This document shows, piece after piece, positions 54,301-61,748 of a stretch of DNA of 64,000 nt. The translations under genes and the position numbers were made by a program. The first letter of the stretch is position 1. The number at the start of each line of letters is the position of its first letter. The stretch spans positions 1-64,000 of the forward strand of contig JAEYPH010000043.1 of assembly GCA_023410875.1 (NCBI GenBank). Direction: 5' to 3'. The notes beneath the pieces were generated by a model. The model saw only the letters and a program-made list of their open reading frames with translations, ran no database searches and was not told where the DNA came from. This DNA comes from Bacillota bacterium. Lineage in GTDB: Bacteria > Bacillota > Clostridia > Christensenellales > UMGS416.

Positions 54301-54934
54301 GTGCTTCCAACAGCACCGCCAGCCAGGGCGTGTCCGCCGCATCGACAAAGGTAAACATGGCCACCTTGCCGTCCAACCAGCGCTGCCAGTGGGGGTGGTT
54401 GCGCGCCGCGCGGTACACGCGGGTTACCAGCTTTTCCAGACCGCTGCCGTCGTTGCCGCCCCAGCAGTCGGCCAGCTCCAAAAAGGGGGCTTCGCCCCGT
54501 TCAAAGGCCTCATCTATGGTGTCGCTCAGGGCCTGGGCGAACAGCGCGTCGGTGACGGCCTGCTCCTCGGTGCGAAAGCCCGGCTCCAGCGCGATGATGT
54601 GGCCGTAGCGGCCCAGCAGCACCGAGCAGAAGCCGTGCAGCGTGCCGATCTGTGCACGGTCCACCCGCAAGGCTTGGGCGCGCAGGCGCTTGTTGTCGCG
54701 GTCCTCGGCCATCGCCTGTTCCAGCCGCGCCACGATGCGCGTGCGCATCTCCGCGGCGGCGGCGCGGGTGAAGGTGCAGATCAGCATGCGGTCGATGTCT
54801 GCGCCGTCTTGCAGGATCAGGCTGCAGATGCGCTCCACGAGTACGGCCGTCTTGCCGCTGCCCGCGGCGGCGCTCACGACCAGGTTGCTGCCCCGGGCAG
54901 TGATAACGTTATTCTGCGCTTCCGTCCAACGCAT
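51395..54934 (-). CDS. addA: ATP-dependent helicase/nuclease subunit AddA
   Basis: An 1179-residue UvrD-type helicase-nuclease. Walker A is SAAAGSGKTAVLVER near 21-35, TFTRAAAAEM near 53, FVDEYQDIS near 388, GDVKQSIYRFR near 410 and VALTRARERLILVG near 825. The C-terminal RecB-like nuclease has GIIDCCFREGDHWVLLDYKTNR near 1110-1131. With AddB it processes double-strand ends for RecA loading. Start ATG overlaps the end of addB by 26 bases. SD GGGGAGGG. Confidence 0.96.
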   Translation of the reverse strand: MRWTEAQNNVITARGSNLVVSAAAGSGKTAVLVERICSLILQDGADIDRMLICTFTRAAAAEMRTRIVARLEQAMAEDRDNKRLRAQALRVDRAQIGTLHGFCSVLLGRYGHIIALEPGFRTEEQAVTDALFAQALSDTIDEAFERGEAPFLELADCWGGNDGSGLEKLVTRVYRAARNHPHWQRWLDGKVAMFTFVDAADTPWLAVLLEALAEELDLATASIAEAMELANLPQGPARYLERFREDQATIEALRAALASGGLSALCAVLNSASFGRMPAMKAAEKTALSEAAKELRDHAKNTIANMKAKNPLVADPDALASNTAAMATQMAALRDLTLAFDTAYTAEKRAQNILDFSDLEHLALAVLADDAVCEDVRSAYPRVFVDEYQDISPIQDAILRRVSMPGAFFCVGDVKQSIYRFRSAEPRLFIDRLAQSSYEENAAERRIDLSANFRSSAAVVNLVNFLFEHLMSERLGDVAYGPAERLVLGAPQPPVALPEANRLILIDNAGRGEEELTRLEELIQLEREATVVAGEIKRAVGSQIWNGKTGLFRPASYGDITVLLRAIRNVAPVYAEVLRRAGIPVYTEAESSFCEELEVQLAVNLLRLVDNGARDYELLSSLYSALGNFALHDLVEVRGLYPDGSFASAVERYSARETGDLADRLKDFLHKVSFWRAYARHADIEKLLYRIYDDTGFLEYAGTLPDGEARQANLRTLATLARGYAAGLYDFLQSLERLEAGGARTSRSGQALGAVTIMSVHKSKGLEFPVVIVGNLGKRINLMDTREDILLHGQLGLGPRCLNRERRTRGNTMAHEAIAVRGLADTLSEEMRMLYVALTRARERLILVGTMHDLSKKLPGWAMPLSPTMLRDRGRSWLDWIGSMAVRCEGPLRDALDHRPPALPAPAWACHVVPAQSIAADRPQRADRAAALRGLMDQLEDVRVSDELHEAYDWQYSYGDGSALPGKVSATSLLDKQRNWRGPIPAPEIRRKPAFLEEKTSYSATDRGTFAHTVLQLIPFDTKPEAVPGVVAALEERGLLPEQASQVIDLRWITGFLRSGIAARILRSPQVLRELPFNLSLPASEVFTRERDGALVAETSRESILVQGIIDCCFREGDHWVLLDYKTNRVDDAHTAEDIATFYRPQLDVYAKALIQITGATVGEAYLYLLSIQQEVRVF

Positions 54935-57900
54935 CGTCTGCCCTCCCCTTGATTCTCTCGTCGATCTTCAGCATCGCCTCATCCTTTGTCAGCAGCTCCC
55001 GATACTTCTTGGGGTCTGCCAGCTCGAAGCGGCACAACGCGCCGTAGGCGCAGCTCTCGCAGGCGATGCTCTTGCCAGCCCGCCACGGCCGCGTGGCCAC
55101 GCAGCCCCGGCGCATCTCCCCCACCGCCCGGGCGGCATGTTCGGCCACCATGTCCAGCACGGCCTTGCCCACCGGCGGCTCCAGCAGGCCGCTACCCCGC
55201 TGCGTGTTAAAGTTGTAAAGCAGCGAACGCCCATTCTCCGTGGCATTGTCCATGGCCGCGGGGATGCCGTCGGCGTTCAGGCACCAGCCCTTCAGTCGCA
55301 GCTTCTCGCGGCGCTGGGCGTCGGGCTCACCCTCATCCACCCAGGGGTCTATGAGCGGGAAGATATAGGCCGCCGCCGGCACCGCCGGGCGGCCTTTTAC
55401 GCCGCCCCACACGCCGCACAGCGCCCACAGGTATAGCCACGTCTGCACGTTGAGGCCGTTGACGGCCTTGGCCACGTCGATGTCGTAGGCGCCGCTCTTG
55501 TAGTCGATAACCCGCAGCAGATCGGCCCCCTCGCCGCGCAGCACATCCAGCCGGTCGATGCGGCCCTGCAGGAAGGCTTGGCGGTCCTCCGTGGGCAGTG
55601 CCGCCGCCGGGATGCCGCCGCGGCCAAAGCGCACCTCCTGCGAATAGGGCACAAAGGCTCCCTGGGCCATCTGGGCGGCGAAGGTCTCGGCGGCCAAAGC
55701 GCACACGCGCTGCAGGTTGGCGCCGGTCCAGCGCAGGCGGGCGTCGCTCTGCAGCAGCCCGTATTGGAACTCCTGGGCAAGTGCTGTGGTCTGGGCCCGC
55801 ATCAGCGCCGGTGCCTGCTCCTTGAGCGCGGCGGCGTCGCCGCACAGCGGCAGCGCCTGCCGGGCGAAGCCTTCCAGCGCCGCATGCAGAAAGATGCCGG
55901 CAACAGCGCGCTCCAGCCCCCGCTGCCGCCATTCCTCGGGCCTCAGGCCGAAATCCACGAAGTGGCGGAACGGGCACGCGTGGAAGCTCTCCAACTGGCT
56001 GGCCGTCACCGAAGCGGCGTTCAGCGTGAGCGCCGCCGCAGGCAGGTACTCCGCCTCCTCGCCATCCTGCAGCTCCCGCAGCAGGCGCTGGACCCGCTCG
56101 GCGTAGCCAGGTGATTCCAGATACCACCTGAGCCGCTCCAGCTGGCCGGCAGTGGGCCGCAGGCCCTCGGCGATGGCCCGCAGCCGCGCCGGCAGCCGCG
56201 GGTACTCCGCCGCCGCGGAGGGCGTGGCATCCCGCAGGTCGGCTGCCGCCACGATGTCCTCGGGTTGCAGGTTCAACAGCTGCGCCATGCGCCGGAAGGT
56301 CGCGTCGGGCTCGGCCTCCGCGCCGGCGGCGGTGCTGGCGGCATAGCTCACATACAGGCTGGCGGAGCCCTTGGTCACGGTCTTATAGAGCTCAAAGCGC
56401 CGCTGGGCGTCCTTGACCTGAGAGCTCTGGCCGGCGTTCACGCCCAGCGTCAGCAGCGTGTCCAGGTCGCGCTCGGAGAGGATACCCCCTTCGGCCTTGG
56501 GCTCCAGCATGCCCTCACCTGCGCCCAGGATCAGCATGTGCCGCACGTCCCCCAGCCGCACGCGGCCCAGGTTGCCGGCCTGCACCTGGTCCACACCGGT
56601 GGGCAGTATGCCGACCTCCATAGAGGCAAAGCCGCTCTGCAGGATCGCGTGCAGCTGACCAGCATCCAGAGGCTGGTCGTCGATGATCAGGCTCAGCTGG
56701 TCCAGCACGTCCAGTATCGCATTCCACACGCGTTCGGTCACTGCGGCCTCTTCCAACAGGCCGGTGCGCTTGAGGATGGCCGCCTGCTCGTCCAGCGCCT
56801 CGTCTAAGCGCAGGCCTTCCAGCACAGCATAGACGGCCCGAGCCCAGCGGTCCGCTGTGGCGGTGCGCCCGCCGGCGTGCTTCTGCAACGCGGCGGCCAG
56901 GTCATGCACCGCGCGGCGCATGCGGTTGAGCGCCGGCAGGTCATATTCCCCCTGCCCCTTTACCCAATCCCGCGACCACGCGCGCATGCCCCGGGGCGCG
57001 AAAGCGGTCAGATAGACCTCCAGAATATCCTCGTCGGCGGGGTGGAACTTCAGACACCCGGTCTTGACCAGCCGCAGCACGTCGGCGTTGCGGAACTGCT
57101 GCTCCAGCACCTTGATGAGGCTCAGCACAAAGCGCACCGCCGGATGGCGCAGCACCTCCCGCCGCCGGTCGATGAACACGGGGATGTCATATTGCCCGAA
57201 GACCCGCTCAATCAGCGGCCCGTAGGCCCGGGGGTCGGCGCATTGCACGGCGAACTGCCGCCAGTGCAGGCTGCTGTCGGCGCGGGTCTTGCCCAGTATC
57301 CACGCCGCAGCGGCCTCCACCTCTTCCACGGCGTCTTCGGCGCGGCACAGCATTACGTCGCCCTGCCATTGGGCGCTGTCGGCCGGGTGGGCGAACAGCG
57401 TGTGCTCCAGGTGGGCGATGTCCGGCGGCATAGGCTGCATGCGGTCGTCGCGGCGCAGGCGGACCCATTGCACCGCTGCACCCATGTCTCTGACCAGCTC
57501 GGTCAGCCGCGCCACGTTGTCGCGGCTGCAGTGGAACAGTTCGCCGTCGGCTGCGTCCTCGGTATCAAAATCCTGCGTGAGCGTGACCACGCCGCCCACG
57601 GCCAGCAGTTGCTGTATCATGCGGCACTGCTGGGGGCTCAGGTAATCGAAGCCATCGAAATAGAACGGACAGCCCTGCAAAAAGCCTGCCTCGGAAATGC
57701 GCTCGATGAAGCGGTTGAAACGGCTGTCCTCGTCGGTGAAGCGCCGGGAGGCCAGGTAATCGTCATATTGGCGGCTGATGGCGGCGATGTCCTCGGCTTT
57801 GGCCCGCAATGTGCCGGTGAGTCCTGCGGTCTTGGCCAGCAGGTCGTCGGCGGTCACGTCGAACTGGCGGAAGCCCCGCAGCAGCTGCACCATCTGGGCG

Positions 57901-58253
57901 GAAAAGCCCGGATAGCCCAGCACAGAGCGGAAGGCTTTGAGTTCGTCGGCGATGGGCAGAGAGGCTTGCCGCAGCGCCATGGCCAGGCCGCTGTCATCTA
58001 TCACGGCGCTTCTATCCTGGGACACCTGGGCGAACACATCGCTGGCAAGCTTGGCGGGGCTCACAACCCGTGCCTGCATGATGCCCCTGGCCTGCAGATG
58101 GGCGATGAGCGCCTGCTCGGCCTGCAGCGTGGCCTGCTCGGGCACCACGAGGTACACAGGCTTGTCGCTGCGGGCGATGTCCTGCTTGATGTGCTCATAG
58201 ACCCATGTGGATTTGCCGCAGGCCCCCCGCCCGGCCACAATGCGCAGTTGCAA
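54909..58253 (-). CDS. addB: ATP-dependent nuclease subunit AddB
   Basis: An 1114-residue partner of AddA. It has a P-loop RGACGKSTW near 9-17, an inactivated helicase-like body, and a C-terminal nuclease with VIDYKSGAYDID near 880. The iron-sulfur cysteines that staple this domain are in HACPFRHFVDF and IACESCAYGALCRFE. The start codon is TTG at 58253. A gap of about 700 bases with repeats lies upstream, so the promoter is probably there. Confidence 0.95.
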   Translation of the reverse strand: MQLRIVAGRGACGKSTWVYEHIKQDIARSDKPVYLVVPEQATLQAEQALIAHLQARGIMQARVVSPAKLASDVFAQVSQDRSAVIDDSGLAMALRQASLPIADELKAFRSVLGYPGFSAQMVQLLRGFRQFDVTADDLLAKTAGLTGTLRAKAEDIAAISRQYDDYLASRRFTDEDSRFNRFIERISEAGFLQGCPFYFDGFDYLSPQQCRMIQQLLAVGGVVTLTQDFDTEDAADGELFHCSRDNVARLTELVRDMGAAVQWVRLRRDDRMQPMPPDIAHLEHTLFAHPADSAQWQGDVMLCRAEDAVEEVEAAAAWILGKTRADSSLHWRQFAVQCADPRAYGPLIERVFGQYDIPVFIDRRREVLRHPAVRFVLSLIKVLEQQFRNADVLRLVKTGCLKFHPADEDILEVYLTAFAPRGMRAWSRDWVKGQGEYDLPALNRMRRAVHDLAAALQKHAGGRTATADRWARAVYAVLEGLRLDEALDEQAAILKRTGLLEEAAVTERVWNAILDVLDQLSLIIDDQPLDAGQLHAILQSGFASMEVGILPTGVDQVQAGNLGRVRLGDVRHMLILGAGEGMLEPKAEGGILSERDLDTLLTLGVNAGQSSQVKDAQRRFELYKTVTKGSASLYVSYAASTAAGAEAEPDATFRRMAQLLNLQPEDIVAAADLRDATPSAAAEYPRLPARLRAIAEGLRPTAGQLERLRWYLESPGYAERVQRLLRELQDGEEAEYLPAAALTLNAASVTASQLESFHACPFRHFVDFGLRPEEWRQRGLERAVAGIFLHAALEGFARQALPLCGDAAALKEQAPALMRAQTTALAQEFQYGLLQSDARLRWTGANLQRVCALAAETFAAQMAQGAFVPYSQEVRFGRGGIPAAALPTEDRQAFLQGRIDRLDVLRGEGADLLRVIDYKSGAYDIDVAKAVNGLNVQTWLYLWALCGVWGGVKGRPAVPAAAYIFPLIDPWVDEGEPDAQRREKLRLKGWCLNADGIPAAMDNATENGRSLLYNFNTQRGSGLLEPPVGKAVLDMVAEHAARAVGEMRRGCVATRPWRAGKSIACESCAYGALCRFELADPKKYRELLTKDEAMLKIDERIKGRADDALDGSAE

Positions 58254-58349
58254 GGCTCCGTCTCCTTATGCTTCCATATAGAGACATGATAACACATATG
58301 ATGTGCCGTTTCATGCTTTCTACATTATGCTCTGGTACTTTGGGGTGGG

Positions 58350-58413
58350 GTTTCGCATCAGCGGATGCGACCAAAGGGCTTTCCGGTCGCCCTTTGGAAA
58401 CCTTCGGCACCCA
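58350..58413 (+). repeat. CCAAAGGGC hairpin repeat, copy 3
   Basis: GGTTTCGCATC-AGCG-GATGCG hairpin, then CCAAAGGGC-TTTCCGGTC-GCCCTTTGG (58371-58397), then AAACCTTCGGCACCCA. Same strand as and upstream of RNA-like copy C, as copy 2 is to copy D. Confidence 0.8.
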
Positions 58414-58478
58414 TTTTTGGAAGGGGTAATCTAAATGCTTGTGTAGTGCAAGGGTCTGCCTTCGCTGCGGTGTCCAAT

Positions 58479-58569
58479 AAACCCTCACCCGCACCCTCCC
58501 TCAAAGGGGGAGGGACTATTTTGTATATTACCCCTCCCCCTTTGGGGGAGGGGTTGGGGGTGAGGGTTT
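58479..58569. repeat. G/C-rich imperfect palindrome (MITE-like)
   Basis: Arms of about 36 bases starting AAACCCTCACCC and ending GGGTGAGGGTTT, with inner CCCTCCC-TCAAAGGGGGAGGG and CCCCTCCCCCTTTGGGGGAGG hairpins around ATTTTGTATATTA. Repeats of the CCCTCACCC type occur in many bacterial genomes. It separates hairpin repeat copy 3 from RNA-like copy C. Confidence 0.8.
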
Positions 58570-58574
58570 ACGCG

Positions 58575-58833
58575 GACGGAAGCCTGTTGCCGACGACGGT
58601 TCACCCGGCGGAGGCAAACGGTTAATGAGAAAGAATCGCTCGGAAAGACCCCGCCGCAGCGGTCTTCGTTCTTGAAAAGTAGGTATGAGACGAACACCAA
58701 AAGGCCCGCCGGCGACGGTTATCGCCGGCGGGCAAACAAACGCAAAGGACAAGCCGTCTGAATCGCCGGCAATCCCGCAGATCGCCGGCGAATAAAACAC
58801 ACCGGCGATGCGTAAGCGTCGCCGGTGTGTTTT
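58575..58833 (+). ncRNA. Repeated structured RNA-like element, copy C, with terminator
   Basis: GGAAGCCTG lead (58578-58586), H1 58594-58610 (CGACGG-TTCAC-CCGGCG), strip GAGGCAAACG, H2 58645-58666 (CCGC-CGCA-GCGG with outer AAGA/TCTT), the string TATGAGACGAA (shared with copy B), H3 58704-58733 (12 perfect pairs), GAATCG and H4 58763-58791. A strong terminator follows (58797-58833, 12-base stem ACACACCGGCGA/TCGCCGGTGTGT, then TTT). It is not downstream of any plus-strand gene, so if transcribed it needs its own promoter. Confidence 0.65.
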
Positions 58834-58954
58834 GGGGAGAGGAGAATTTGAAGGAAGAACGATGCGTAAGACCCCGGGTGCAGTGCCTTCGACCGCTCCG
58901 CCGCTTCCTGCACTCTCATCGTTGCCATCTTTACCAGAGTTTATACATGGATTT

Positions 58955-59593
58955 TTATCTGCGGGTGGGTTTTTTTCGCATCTGCGCCTTTTTCTTGTCA
59001 TCTTGCACGCGTTGGGCTTTTCGGCTCTTGTTGCGCTCGATGATAACCTCCATGCGCGCCTGCTGCACAGGCCCGTTGCGATAGCCCAGGCCCGCCACCG
59101 CCGAATAGATCAGCGGGAACAGCAGAAACAGCCATGGCAGCGAATTCGGGAATGACTCAAACACCTGCAGATACATGACGTTCCAGCCGCGGAGGATGGG
59201 AACGAGCACAGCATCGATCGTGCTGCCGGCCATGCCCGCAAAACCCGCTACCAGCGCCAGCACGAAGAAGGGCGACTGCGCCGCGAAGCCCGCCGCGAAG
59301 CCCAGCCATCCCATATACTGGATCTTATCATCCGGAGTGGGGATATATCCCTCCTGCGCCATCTTGCGCTTGAGGAACTTGTCCTTCTGCACGTCCTTCT
59401 GGCCCACGCCGGTCGTATCAAACCACACGATGACCAGCATGATCACGGCGAATATCGCCGTGATGAACCATTGATACAGCGCGACATCCTTCAGAAAGCC
59501 GGTCAGCGGCAGCATCACAAACAGCGCGACCAGCATGACAAGCAGATTGGCCGACAGCAGCCGCACCGCAAGAGTAGCAATTCGTTTGGCCAT
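58955..59593 (-). CDS. Integral membrane protein of unknown function
   Basis: A 212-residue protein with about five membrane segments (LLVMLVALFVMLPL, FITAIFAVIMLVIVWF, GFAAGFAA..FFVLALVAGFAG, LPWLFLLFPLIYSAVAGLGY) and a very basic cytoplasmic tail (KSRKAQRVQDDKKKAQMRKKPTRR) that could touch nucleic acid or lipid heads. I do not recognise the family. It starts 4 bases after the 5-FCL stop, so it is the last gene of the alr operon. A start six codons earlier is possible. Confidence 0.7.
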   Translation of the reverse strand: MAKRIATLAVRLLSANLLVMLVALFVMLPLTGFLKDVALYQWFITAIFAVIMLVIVWFDTTGVGQKDVQKDKFLKRKMAQEGYIPTPDDKIQYMGWLGFAAGFAAQSPFFVLALVAGFAGMAGSTIDAVLVPILRGWNVMYLQVFESFPNSLPWLFLLFPLIYSAVAGLGYRNGPVQQARMEVIIERNKSRKAQRVQDDKKKAQMRKKPTRR

Positions 59594-59597
59594 GTTT

Positions 59598-60185
59598 TTA
59601 TTTTCCCCCATCCTGACAATTCAGTAAGGCATCCTCTGTGGCAATCCAGTGCACGGGAACGTCATAGGTCCGGTGGCACGCGTCGGGCACCAGCTGCAGT
59701 GCGTAGGCCGGCGCGATCAGCGCGCTGCGGTCCCGGTAGCCGGCCAGCAGCCGGTCATAGTAGCCCTTGCCGTAGCCAATGCGCCAACCCTGGCGGTCAT
59801 AGGCCACGCCGGGCACCAGTATCACGTCGATGGGCTGACCGGCGCAGTCCGGCCCATCGGCGCAGGGCTCCATCAGGCCGAAGACGCCGGGGGCCACGTC
59901 GCGCTCCAGGTCCTCCACGGGCAGCAATTGCAGCGTACAATTGGGTGCGCAGCGTGGCAGCAAACAGCGCCGTCCGTCCTCAAGCGCCTGCCGCAGCAGC
60001 GGCAGCACATCCACCTCGCAACGGGTGGGCATGTAGAACAGCACAGTGCGAGCGGTGTGCCAGGCCGGCATGGCCCGGATGCGTCCAGCGATGGCCGCTG
60101 ACTTTTGTGACCGCTTTTCTTCGGGCATCGCCCGTCGTGCAGAAAGCACTTGTGCGCGAATGGCGGCCTTTTCCGGCTCAGGCAT
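59598..60185 (-). CDS. 5-formyltetrahydrofolate cyclo-ligase
   Basis: A 195-residue enzyme converting 5-formyl-THF to 5,10-methenyl-THF with ATP. The N-terminal RAQVLSARRAMPEEKR helix and the signature VPGVAYDRQGWRIGYGKGYYDRLL near 125-148 are diagnostic. The start overlaps the alr stop by 8 bases (ATGCCTGA). Confidence 0.94.
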   Translation of the reverse strand: MPEPEKAAIRAQVLSARRAMPEEKRSQKSAAIAGRIRAMPAWHTARTVLFYMPTRCEVDVLPLLRQALEDGRRCLLPRCAPNCTLQLLPVEDLERDVAPGVFGLMEPCADGPDCAGQPIDVILVPGVAYDRQGWRIGYGKGYYDRLLAGYRDRSALIAPAYALQLVPDACHRTYDVPVHWIATEDALLNCQDGGK

Positions 60186-61287
60186 CGATGTATTCGCGCT
60201 TGACGCGTTCGCCGATGTTCGTGATGATCTCGTAGTTGATCGTGTCGGTCAGGTCGGCCAGCTCCTCGGCGGTGATCTGCTCGTCACCCTGACGGCCCAG
60301 CATCACAGCTTCGTCACCGGTGGTCACACCGGGGATGTCGGTCACGTCGGCCATCAGGTGGTCCATGCACACGCGGCCCACGACCGGCGCACGCCGCCCG
60401 CCGATGAGCACATGGGAGCGGTTGCCCAGGCTGCGGCGGTAGCCGTCGGCATAGCCCACGGGCAGTGTCGCGATGAGGCGGTCGCCGTGGGCGGTCCAGA
60501 TACGGCCGTAGCTCACGGTCTCGCCATCGGGCACGGTTTTGACCTGCACGACGTTGGTCTTCCACTCCAGCGCCGGGCGCAATGCGTCCGGGTGCTCCCC
60601 GTTGGGGTGCAGGCCGTACATCGCGATGCCCACGCGCACCATGTCCAGATGGGCGAAGGGGCAATCCAGCGCGCCGCCGGAATTGCTGATGTGGGTCGTG
60701 GGATGGAAGCCGTTGGCGTGCAGCTGCTCCATAGCCCGCTGAAAGCGCTCGTATTGTGCGATCGTGAAACTCTTGTCGGGGATCTCCGACACGGCAAAAT
60801 GGCTGAAGGCCCCGGCGATGTGCACCGAGGGCGATCCTTTGACGCAATCCAGCAGCCGCTGTAGTTCTTCGCCGGGGCGCACGCCCAGGCGGTTCATGCC
60901 GGTCTCGATCTTCAGGTGGATGGACACCTTCTTGCCGATCTGCTCGCAGCGGGCCTGCAGCGCCTCGATCATCTCGCAGGAATACACGGTCTGCAGCAGG
61001 TCGTATTCCACGGCGATGTTGGCTTGCTGGGGCAATGTGCCGCCCAGCACGAGGATGGGGATTGTAACGCCGGTCTTGCGCAGCTCAGCGCCCTCCACGG
61101 CCATGGCAACACCCAGGCAGGCAGCGCCGCCCTGTATGGCCGCGTGGGCCACCGGGCCTAGGCCGTGGCCGTAGGCGTTGGCCTTCACGACAGCCAATAT
61201 GCCGGTCTGCTCGGGCAGCATAGCCTTGATGGCGCGCAGATTTTGTTTGATGGCGCCCAGGTCCACGATGGTTCGCGTAATATTCAT
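60178..61287 (-). CDS. alr: Alanine racemase
   Basis: A 369-residue PLP enzyme giving D-alanine for peptidoglycan. The PLP lysine is in AVVKANAYGHG near 35-45; the second catalytic Tyr lies in the C-terminal domain near VSYGRIWTA. HLKIETGMNRLG and VRVGIAMYGL are family signatures. Its start overlaps the ACT gene stop by 4 bases (ATGA), so the operon is tightly packed. Confidence 0.95.
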   Translation of the reverse strand: MNITRTIVDLGAIKQNLRAIKAMLPEQTGILAVVKANAYGHGLGPVAHAAIQGGAACLGVAMAVEGAELRKTGVTIPILVLGGTLPQQANIAVEYDLLQTVYSCEMIEALQARCEQIGKKVSIHLKIETGMNRLGVRPGEELQRLLDCVKGSPSVHIAGAFSHFAVSEIPDKSFTIAQYERFQRAMEQLHANGFHPTTHISNSGGALDCPFAHLDMVRVGIAMYGLHPNGEHPDALRPALEWKTNVVQVKTVPDGETVSYGRIWTAHGDRLIATLPVGYADGYRRSLGNRSHVLIGGRRAPVVGRVCMDHLMADVTDIPGVTTGDEAVMLGRQGDEQITAEELADLTDTINYEIITNIGERVKREYIDA

Positions 61288-61706
61288 ACCAACTCGTCCT
61301 GATGAAGCAGCTTCATGCCGGCGTTTTCCAGACAGGCCACGGCCGCAGGCGCGTCATCCACCTTCAGCAGGATCAGCGCGCTCTGGGTGGGCTTGCGCAC
61401 GAAGGAGTACAGATATTCCACACCGACGCCAGCCTCGTTGAGGGCGGCCAGCGCGTCGGCCAGGCCGCCGGGGTGGTCCGGCACGGCGATGGCCAGCAAC
61501 TCCGTCAGGTTGACGGTATAGCCCTCAGCGCGCAATGCCGCGAGAGCCTTGTCATAATCGGTAACGATGGCGCGCAGGATGCCGAAGCTGGTCGTGTCGG
61601 CGATGGACAGATGCTGCAGGTCCACGCCGGCCTCGCCCAGCACGCGGGTCACATGGGCCAGGCGGCCCTTGGAATTCTCGATGAAAACGGAGAGCTGCTT
61701 TACCAT
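61284..61706 (-). CDS. Tandem ACT-domain protein
   Basis: A 140-residue protein of two ACT domains: KQLSVFIENSKGRLAHVTRVLGEAGVDLQHLS and LLAIAVPDHPGGLADALAALNEAGVGVEYLYSF. Such proteins bind amino acids and commonly sit beside phenylacetate-CoA ligase genes. ATG 61706 has GGAGGT upstream; a longer frame adds 10 residues. It may sense an aromatic amino acid for the paaK-ior set. Confidence 0.88.
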   Translation of the reverse strand: MVKQLSVFIENSKGRLAHVTRVLGEAGVDLQHLSIADTTSFGILRAIVTDYDKALAALRAEGYTVNLTELLAIAVPDHPGGLADALAALNEAGVGVEYLYSFVRKPTQSALILLKVDDAPAAVACLENAGMKLLHQDELV

Positions 61707-61748
61707 GGCTGTACCTCCTGTGTCAAAGGTTTCCATGTCTGTTTCAGT

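Larger units (their letters stand above)
58254..58954. other. About 700-base gap upstream of addB, made mostly of repeats
   Basis: No gene is convincing here. In order it contains about 95 bases next to addB that should hold its promoter, hairpin repeat copy 3, a 65-base stretch without features, the G/C-rich palindrome, RNA-like copy C with a terminator, and about 120 bases before the next stop codon. Short open frames in it overlap hairpins and are not shared with the sister copies. Confidence 0.75.

Noticed and set aside
58528..59001. 157-codon minus-strand frame across copy C
   Set aside because: It runs through the hairpins and terminator of the repeat region and has no counterpart in copies A, B or D.
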